A stretch of DNA of 23,964 nucleotides, taken from positions 1 through 23,964 of the forward strand of contig NHIV01000043.1 in assembly GCA_002170735.1 (NCBI GenBank), in the 5' to 3' direction. Position numbers and translations under genes: made by a program. The notes below the pieces were generated by a model. That model saw only the letters and a list, made by a program, of their open reading frames with translations, had not been told where the DNA came from and did no database searches. The stretch comes from a bacterium TMED198 (GTDB lineage Bacteria; Fidelibacterota; Marinisomatia; SCGC-AAA003-L08; D37C17). Below, in pieces: positions 16,381 to 23,964 of this stretch. Positions within the stretch are counted from its first letter, which is position 1; each line of letters begins with the position of its first letter.

Positions 16381-17641
16381 TTTTTTTTATTTTTTATTTT
16401 TTTATATTTTTTGTTCTTTTTCTTATAACAATGAAGTTTTGAGAGATCAGGTGGAGGTTGTTGTTGGTGGTAATATTGTTTTAAAGAGTGATATAGATTT
16501 TGAATTAAATTTTTACAAAAATCAAAACAACTTGTCTTTTGAGGAAGAAAAAACCTTAAGAGATGAGTTGATAAAAGAAAGAATAAAAAATTTAGTTTTA
16601 GTGGAATGTGCTCAAAAAGACACAAATATAATTGTTGATTATTTGATGGTTGAGGAGTCTTTAGATAGGCAAATTCAACAGTCTGTTTTTCAAGCGGGTT
16701 CTGAAGAAATTCTTGTCAATGAATTAGGAATGTCCATACAGGAAATAAAGAATAAATATAGGCCTGATATGGAAAAAAAAATACTAATAGAACAATACAG
16801 TCTTCTCCTTCTTTCTGGGGTCAACATAACAAGGAAAGAGGTTGAGCTTTTCTATAATACAAATTTAAATTTATTTTCTTCTATTCCTCCTTCTTATGAT
16901 TTTTCTGTTATTGAGCTCTCTGCTGAGTTGGGCCCACAAAAAAAGAATAAAATTGTTGGTTTTTTAGAGACTTTGAAAGACAGTATTAATAATAAGGATG
17001 ATTTTGTTTTTTTTGCAAAAAAATATAGTGAAGACCCAACAGCAAAAACAAATGGTGGTTTTTTAGGTTTTACAAAAAAAGGTACTTTTGTTGAAGCTTT
17101 TGAAAAAACGGCTTACTCTTTAGAGATAGGGGAGGTTGGGGGTCCTGTAGAAACATTGTTTGGCATTCATTTAATTTACCTGGATGACAGGGTGGGTGAA
17201 AAAATTAAGCCTTATCATATTTTAAAAAGAACCACACCTGGTGATGAAGATTATTTATTAACGTCTAGTGTTGCAGATTCTTTGGTTTTTTTGACAAAAA
17301 ACGATCCTGGAATGTTTGACTCTTTAGCGGTTAATTATAAAAAAAGAGGTTCTTTAAATTCTGGAGTTTATTTTGATATTTCTCTAGAAAATATTCCTCA
17401 AGTTTTTATTTCCTCAATACAACAAAAAGAAGAAGGGGAGGTTTTTAAAATAAAAACTGATTCTGGTTTTTATTTAATTTTAATTAACAAAAAACAAAGT
17501 TCTTTTGTTCCTAATTTAGATAATGCTTGGGTGCAAATAAAAAACATGGCTTTAGCAGAAAAAAAACAATTATTTTTAAACAATTGGGTTTTAAAAAAAC
17601 AAGATGATATTAATATTAAATACTTTAATAACAATTATTAA
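16373..17641 (+). CDS. surA: SurA-like periplasmic chaperone / peptidyl-prolyl isomerase
   Basis: A 422-residue protein, near the 428 of E. coli SurA, which escorts outer-membrane proteins through the periplasm. A very hydrophobic leader (MNSFFYFLFFYIFCSFSY) acts as signal peptide. The SurA N-domain begins with VEVVVGGNIVLKSDIDFEL (28-44), the usual 'VNGxxIlxSd' opening, and runs to about 165. A clear parvulin domain covers about 174-275, with FAKKYSEDPTAKTNGGFLGF, GEVGGPVETLFGIHLIYL and the entry of the next segment at KPYHILKRT (279-287). The last part (to about 375) may be a degenerate second parvulin domain (SGFYLILINKK). The start ATG overlaps the preceding foldase by 8 bp. The start region is almost pure T. 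This is the last gene of its run: a 260-bp spacer follows. Confidence 0.88.
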   Translation: MNSFFYFLFFYIFCSFSYNNEVLRDQVEVVVGGNIVLKSDIDFELNFYKNQNNLSFEEEKTLRDELIKERIKNLVLVECAQKDTNIIVDYLMVEESLDRQIQQSVFQAGSEEILVNELGMSIQEIKNKYRPDMEKKILIEQYSLLLLSGVNITRKEVELFYNTNLNLFSSIPPSYDFSVIELSAELGPQKKNKIVGFLETLKDSINNKDDFVFFAKKYSEDPTAKTNGGFLGFTKKGTFVEAFEKTAYSLEIGEVGGPVETLFGIHLIYLDDRVGEKIKPYHILKRTTPGDEDYLLTSSVADSLVFLTKNDPGMFDSLAVNYKKRGSLNSGVYFDISLENIPQVFISSIQQKEEGEVFKIKTDSGFYLILINKKQSSFVPNLDNAWVQIKNMALAEKKQLFLNNWVLKKQDDINIKYFNNNY

Positions 17642-17746
17642 CAGTATTATAAACATAAAGAACTACTTTAGGTTTTAATATTAACTTATTGTTATAGTTG
17701 TTGTTTTTTTTTGTTTAAAAATTTTTACTAACAAAATAAACAGCTA

Positions 17747-17797
17747 TAAAAATATTAACTATAAAATACTTAATTATTTATTATTTGTTAATAGTAA
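17747..17797. repeat. 51-bp direct repeat, copy 1
   Basis: The first of two identical 51-bp units with a 56-bp period. It contains only A and T except for C17759, C17769, G17787 and G17794. Inside it, TATTAAC (17753-17759) and GTTAATA (17787-17793) form a 7-bp inverted repeat with a 27-nt loop, so the unit could fold as a hairpin or bind a dimeric protein. Confidence 0.9.
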
Positions 17798-17802
17798 TTA
17801 TT

Positions 17803-17853
17803 TAAAAATATTAACTATAAAATACTTAATTATTTATTATTTGTTAATAGTAA
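17803..17853. repeat. 51-bp direct repeat, copy 2
   Basis: An exact copy of 17747-17797 after a 5-bp spacer (ttatt). It carries the same inverted repeat, TATTAAC at 17809-17815 and GTTAATA at 17843-17849. It ends 48 bp before the dnaN start. Confidence 0.9.
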
Positions 17854-17888
17854 CTTTTAATATATTAGATCGATTGTTTTCTTATTAT

Positions 17889-17894
17889 TATAAC
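17889..17894 (+). promoter_or_regulatory. Possible -10 element of the dnaN-gyrB-gyrA operon
   Basis: TATAAC ends 7 bp before the dnaN ATG, so a transcript would begin at or beside the start codon, as suggested for the MarR gene. An overlapping alternative is TATAAA at 17896-17901, with TTGTTT 16 bp further upstream. The surroundings are so AT-rich that either call is weak. Confidence 0.3.
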
Positions 17895-17901
17895 TTATAA
17901 A

Positions 17902-19015
17902 ATGAATTTTAACTTAAAAACTTCTTCTCTATCTAAAGCGCTTTATGTGGCTAAAAAGGTTGTCCCCTTTAGGTCTACTCTTCCAATATTAGATTGTGTG
18001 TTATTAGAAATGCATAATAATACTTTATCTTTAAAAGCTACAGATTTAGAACAGTTTGTAGAAATTAATATTCATGCAGAATTTAACGGGTCTTTAGAAA
18101 CAGCTTTACCTTTCAACAAGTTGTTTGATATAATTACAGCTATAAAAGAAGAAACTATAAATTTAAATGTTAAGGAAAGTGGAGGTCTGGAAATTTCAAC
18201 ACAAAACGGAAAGTATACATTAATGGGCCAAAACCCAGAAAACTTTCCACAAGCACCATCAATTGAAGAAACAAGAAAACTTGATATTTCATTGGAAGAT
18301 TTTGAAGGTATAACTAAAAATGCAAGCTTTGCTGTAAGTAGAGATGAATTAAAACCAGCATTAAGTGGTATTTTGTTTAGCTTTTATAATAAAGAGTTTA
18401 TATGTGTAGCTACTGATGGTCATAAATTGGTTAAAATAAAAAACAAAACAAATGAAAATGATAATCAAATAATAATTCCTATAAAGTTTTTTAATATAAT
18501 AGAGTCTTATACTTTAGACACTAAAAGAAAAACAGAAACATTAATAAGTAAAAACCATTTAAGCTTTAAAACTGACAATACAATTATTACAACAAGGTTA
18601 ATTTCTGAGCAATATCCAGATTACGAAAGTGTTATACCAAAAGATAATAATAAAAGATTAATTGTAAAAACAGAAGATTTGTTGGGTGCCGTTAAAAGAA
18701 CTTCCGTTTTATCAAACAAAACCACAAAACAAATAACTTTAAAAACACAGGAAGACAGGATTGTTGTGTCAACAGAAGACCAAGAGAGCATATCCTCTGG
18801 ATCTGAAACAATACAATGTGAATACAATGAAGAAGAAATTGTTATTGCTTTTAATTCAAATTATTTAAAAGAGGTTTTATCTCATATTAAAACAGATAAA
18901 GTTACAATTTTATTAAAAAACTCACTTAGTGCTTCAATTTTTTTACCAGGAAAAGATTTAAATATTACAAATTCATCAAAAACAACACTATTAATGCCTA
19001 TAAGAATAAACACAC

Positions 19016-19026
<11 letters not shown>
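17902..19026 (+). CDS. dnaN: DNA polymerase III subunit beta (sliding clamp)
   Basis: A 374-residue clamp protein. Two such subunits form the ring that tethers DNA polymerase III and other factors to DNA. The three-domain DnaN pattern is visible: LPILDCVLLEMHNNTLSLKATDLE in domain I, ENFPQAPSI at its end, FAVSRDELKPALSGILF and ATDGHKLVKIKN in domain II, and EQYPDYESVIP with the closing MPIRI in domain III. MPIRI is the usual M-P-M-R-[LI] end that borders the partner-binding pocket, and four more residues (NTHDV end) follow it. No Shine-Dalgarno sequence lies before the ATG. From here on the coding strand is A-rich, unlike the T-rich genes just before. It is preceded by a SurA-like gene rather than dnaA and overlaps the next gene by 11 bp. 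Confidence 0.96.
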
Positions 19027-21234
<2,208 letters not shown>

Positions 21235-21240
21235 CATATT

Positions 21241-23733
21241 ATGAAAGACTACAAAGAAGGACAAATACAAGGAAGAGAGTTAAAACAAGAAATGCGGGAG
21301 TCGTATATAAACTATTCGATGTCCGTTATTGTAAGTAGAGCCCTTCCTGATGTAAGAGATGGATTAAAACCTGTACACAGAAGGGTTTTATATGGAGCTT
21401 CAGACCTCGGTGCTGTTTGGAATAGAGGGTATAAAAAATGTGCAAGAATTGTTGGGGAAGTTATGGGAAAATATCATCCTCACGGAGACTCTTCAATCTA
21501 TGATTCTTTGGTTCGGATGGCGCAGGAGTGGTCTTTAAGATATCCACTAATTGATGGACAAGGAAACTTTGGATCAATAGATGGAGACAATGCGGCGGCA
21601 ATGAGATATACAGAGGCAAAAATGAGCAAAACAGCCTCAGAAATGTTAAAAGACATAGAAAAAGAAACAATTAGTTTTAACCCAAACTTCGATGATACTT
21701 TATATGAACCTTCAGTCCTTCCAACAAAAATTCCAAACTTGTTGATGAACGGTTCAGAGGGTATAGCTGTTGGTATGGCAACAAAAATACCTCCCCACAA
21801 TCTTAATGAACTAACAGATTCTCTTTTGGCACTTTTAGAACAACCAGAAATTTCAATAGATGATATTATTGAAAAACATCTTAAGGGTCCAGATTTTCCA
21901 ACAGGTGGTTATATAATGGGCACAGATGGAATTAAAAGTGCATATAAAACCGGAAGAGGAAGAATTGTAATGAGAGGTAGGGCTGAGGTAGAAGAAAATG
22001 AAAACGGAAAACAAAGAATTATTGTCAACGAAATACCATACCAGGTAAACAAGGCAAACTTAATTGAAAAAATTGCCCACCTTGTGAAAGATAAAAAACT
22101 TGAAGGTATATCAGACTTAAGAGATGAATCCTCTAAAGGAGAAATAAGAATAGTAATAGAGTGTAAAAGAGACACTATTCCTGAAATATTACTTAATAAT
22201 CTTTATAAACAAACACAACTGCAAGACTCTTTTGGGGTAATTCTTCTTGCCTTGGTTGATGGCGTTCCAAAGGTAATGAATGTAAAAGAAGCGTTGTCAG
22301 AGTTTTTGATTTTTAGAAGAGAAGTTATAATTAAAAGAACAAAGTTTGATTTAAAAGCAGCAGAAAATAGAGCACACATTGTTGAAGGGTTAAAAATAGC
22401 ACAAGAAAATATAGATGCAATCATTGCCCTTATAAAAAAATCTCAAGACCCAAAAGAAGCTCAAAGCAAACTAATGTCAGCATACTCATTATCAGAAAAA
22501 CAATCTAAAGCCATTTTGGAAATGAGACTTCAAAAATTAACATCCCTAGAGGTTAACAAGCTCATTGAAGAGTATAAAGCGCTACAAAAGCAATTAGAGG
22601 AATATAATAAAATTTTAAATAACCATGAGTTGCAAAGCGATATAATAAAAGAAGAGCTTGATGAAGTTAAAGAACAGTATGGAGACAAAAGACAAACAGA
22701 AATAATACCTTTTAGTGGAGACCTTTCAATTGAAGATATGATACCAGATGAAGAAATGGTGTTGACAATTTCTCACAATGGGTATATAAAAAGACTTCCT
22801 TCTGACACCTGGAGAACCCAAAGACGGGGTGGAAGGGGAATGAAGGGGGCCCAAACAAAAGACAATGATTTCATTGAACATTTATTTGTAACAACCAACC
22901 ATAGCACTATGTTGTTTTTTACAGATCAAGGAAAGTGTTATTGGTTAAAAGTACACCAAATCCCACAAACCTCTAGAATTTCACAAGGTCGAGCAATTGT
23001 TAATTTAATTGGGTGTGACTCAGGAGAAAAAGTAGAAGCTTTTGTTTCAGTAAAAGAATTTAATGATGAAGATTATATAGTGATGTGTACAAAAAATGGC
23101 CTGCTTAAAAGATCTAAGCTTTCACTTTATAGCAAGCCAAGAAAAGGCGGGATTTATGCCATACAAATCAAAGAAAATGATCAGCTGATTTTTGCAAAAC
23201 TTACACACGGGAACCAAGATATTATTCTAGCAACATCAGGAGGAAAAGCTATTAGGTTTAATGAAAACCAAGCGAGACCTACGGGCAGAAAAACACAAGG
23301 AGTAACAGGCATAAGAATGAGCTTTCAAAATGATATTGTTATTGGTATGTTGGTTGTTAAAAGAGAGGGCCAAGTAATGGTCGCCACCAATAAAGGCTAC
23401 GGAAAAAGAAGTAATTTAGAGGCTTACAGGCAGCAGAAACGAGGAGGTAAAGGTGTTTACACATTAAAAACATCTGAAAAAGTTGGACAAATAGTATCAA
23501 TTATGGAGGTTGTTGATGAAGATGATATAATGATTATTACTACAAAAGGTATAATGATTAGACAGAGCGTTTCTGCAATTAGAACCATAGGAAGAAATAC
23601 CCAGGGGGTAAGGCTTATAAAAATGGACGATGATTCATTTATAGCATCTATAACGAAAATTGTAAAAGAAGAGGATGCTGAGGGTTTTGATGTAGAAGAA
23701 GAGATCTCCAACAATGATCCTTCAAACGGTTAA
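21241..23733 (+). CDS. gyrA: DNA gyrase subunit A
   Basis: An 830-residue breakage-reunion subunit. Y123 in AAAMRYTEAKMS is the catalytic tyrosine that joins the cut DNA, with R122 beside it. The quinolone-binding region reads HPHGDSSIYDSLVRMAQ (79-95). S84 and D88 match the sensitive-type serine and aspartate at E. coli 83 and 87. A long coiled coil lies near 395-490. The C-terminal beta-pinwheel begins with the GyrA-box QRRGGRG (527-533), which ParC lacks. Further pinwheel blades carry repeats such as ARPTGRKTQGVTGIRM and SAIRTIGRNTQGVRLIKM. An acidic tail ends the protein (EEDAEGFDVEEE), as in many GyrA proteins. It starts 6 bp after gyrB with no Shine-Dalgarno sequence and overlaps the next gene by 20 bp. 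Confidence 0.97.
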   Translation: MKDYKEGQIQGRELKQEMRESYINYSMSVIVSRALPDVRDGLKPVHRRVLYGASDLGAVWNRGYKKCARIVGEVMGKYHPHGDSSIYDSLVRMAQEWSLRYPLIDGQGNFGSIDGDNAAAMRYTEAKMSKTASEMLKDIEKETISFNPNFDDTLYEPSVLPTKIPNLLMNGSEGIAVGMATKIPPHNLNELTDSLLALLEQPEISIDDIIEKHLKGPDFPTGGYIMGTDGIKSAYKTGRGRIVMRGRAEVEENENGKQRIIVNEIPYQVNKANLIEKIAHLVKDKKLEGISDLRDESSKGEIRIVIECKRDTIPEILLNNLYKQTQLQDSFGVILLALVDGVPKVMNVKEALSEFLIFRREVIIKRTKFDLKAAENRAHIVEGLKIAQENIDAIIALIKKSQDPKEAQSKLMSAYSLSEKQSKAILEMRLQKLTSLEVNKLIEEYKALQKQLEEYNKILNNHELQSDIIKEELDEVKEQYGDKRQTEIIPFSGDLSIEDMIPDEEMVLTISHNGYIKRLPSDTWRTQRRGGRGMKGAQTKDNDFIEHLFVTTNHSTMLFFTDQGKCYWLKVHQIPQTSRISQGRAIVNLIGCDSGEKVEAFVSVKEFNDEDYIVMCTKNGLLKRSKLSLYSKPRKGGIYAIQIKENDQLIFAKLTHGNQDIILATSGGKAIRFNENQARPTGRKTQGVTGIRMSFQNDIVIGMLVVKREGQVMVATNKGYGKRSNLEAYRQQKRGGKGVYTLKTSEKVGQIVSIMEVVDEDDIMIITTKGIMIRQSVSAIRTIGRNTQGVRLIKMDDDSFIASITKIVKEEDAEGFDVEEEISNNDPSNG

Positions 23734-23964
23734 AAAAAACTTTCAAGAAATTTCAAGAAACATTCAGGACTTAAAAATAAAAACACCTCAACCTATAACC
23801 ATAATAGGCGTTACAAAACACCACACCATCCAACATATAAAAGCAGCCCAGACAGCAGGAATAAAAAATATAGGTGAAAGCAGGGTTCAAGAGGCTGACA
23901 AAAAACTTAATATTATTAAAAGTGAAAAAAAAACAAAGTTGCATCTAATCGGGCATCTGCAGTC
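23714..23964 (+). CDS. YggS/PLPBP family pyridoxal phosphate homeostasis protein, N-terminal part
   Basis: The gene runs off the right edge; 83 residues are seen. The ATG lies 20 bp inside the end of gyrA in another frame. The protein opens with a short helix (MILQTVKKNFQEISRNIQDL), then ITIIGVTKHH, where the lysine is the one that binds PLP (family AVSK). GIKNIGESRVQEADKK follows (family GEN-x-x-QE) and LHLIGHLQS ends the visible part (family W-H-x-I-G-x-L-Q). The fold is that of the alanine racemase N-domain. YggS proteins bind PLP and affect amino and keto acid balance but have no known catalytic reaction. The family is clear despite truncation. Confidence 0.88.
   Translation, partial: MILQTVKKNFQEISRNIQDLKIKTPQPITIIGVTKHHTIQHIKAAQTAGIKNIGESRVQEADKKLNIIKSEKKTKLHLIGHLQ

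Larger units (their letters stand above)
17642..17901. other. AT-rich noncoding region before dnaN
   Basis: This is the only long gene-free stretch in the window, 260 bp with very few G or C. It holds a T9 tract (17704-17712) that may help end transcription of the foldase operon, though I see no strong hairpin before it. It also holds three copies of AATATTAACT (17677, 17751, 17807), the last two inside a perfect 51-bp tandem duplication, and likely promoter elements just before dnaN. No DnaA box (TTATNCACA) is visible. It could be a promoter and terminator region or an unwinding element of an origin; the sequence alone does not decide. Confidence 0.6.

Noticed and set aside
17687..17712. Rho-independent terminator after the SurA-like gene
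   Set aside because: A T9 tract is present, but the preceding inverted repeat is short, imperfect and all A-T, so it is not called as a feature.

Overview
This window comes from an AT-rich bacterial chromosome, with GC close to one third by eye. The host is probably diderm: YidC carries the large periplasmic domain typical of Gram-negative bacteria, and a SurA-type chaperone and a second secreted parvulin are present. Almost no gene start has a Shine-Dalgarno sequence, and TTG and GTG starts are common. That is reminiscent of the Bacteroidetes/FCB side of the tree, and a marine AT-rich FCB lineage such as Marinimicrobia (SAR406) would fit. This placement is inference. No rRNA, tRNA, mobile element, phage gene or CRISPR array was found. 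Gene density is very high, with one noncoding stretch of more than 100 bp (17642-17901).

Layout. (1) 1-4006 holds small housekeeping genes: the 3' end of an M24 aminopeptidase, a SAM-dependent methyltransferase, a MarR-type regulator, the adenine glycosylase mutY and a PlsC-type acyltransferase, all on +. They are met tail to tail by a membrane-protein gene on -. (2) 4040-6141 holds a divergent dapF-like epimerase, a PfkB-family kinase and queF. (3) 6202-17641 is one tightly packed run: rpmH, rnpA, yidC, mnmE, mnmG, mfd, a two-domain parvulin and a SurA-like parvulin. Neighbours overlap or lie a few bases apart. (4) 17642-17901 is an extremely AT-rich spacer with a perfect 51-bp tandem duplication. 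(5) 17902-23964 holds dnaN, a small DciA/DUF721-like gene, gyrB, gyrA and the start of a YggS/PLPBP gene, again overlapping or nearly so.

How the genes fit together. The third block joins ribosome and tRNA maturation (bL34, RNase P protein), wobble-base modification (QueF for queuosine at G34, MnmE/MnmG at U34), membrane insertion (YidC), transcription-coupled repair (Mfd) and periplasmic folding (two parvulins). The fifth block is replication machinery: sliding clamp, a putative helicase-loading factor and gyrase. The gene content (rpmH-rnpA-yidC-mnmE-mnmG and dnaN-gyrB-gyrA) is what usually lies around oriC, but dnaA, recF, rsmG and parAB are not in their usual places here.

The most interesting signal is a pair of identical 14-bp palindrome-like words, GTTTCACATGAAAC, 415 bp apart. 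One covers the mnmG-mfd junction and contains the mfd start codon; the other lies inside mfd. They match the bacterial ParB-binding site parS (TGTTTCACGTGAAACA) closely and are probably a parS cluster. The 51-bp repeats before dnaN, together with a visible change in strand composition there, are the second point of interest.
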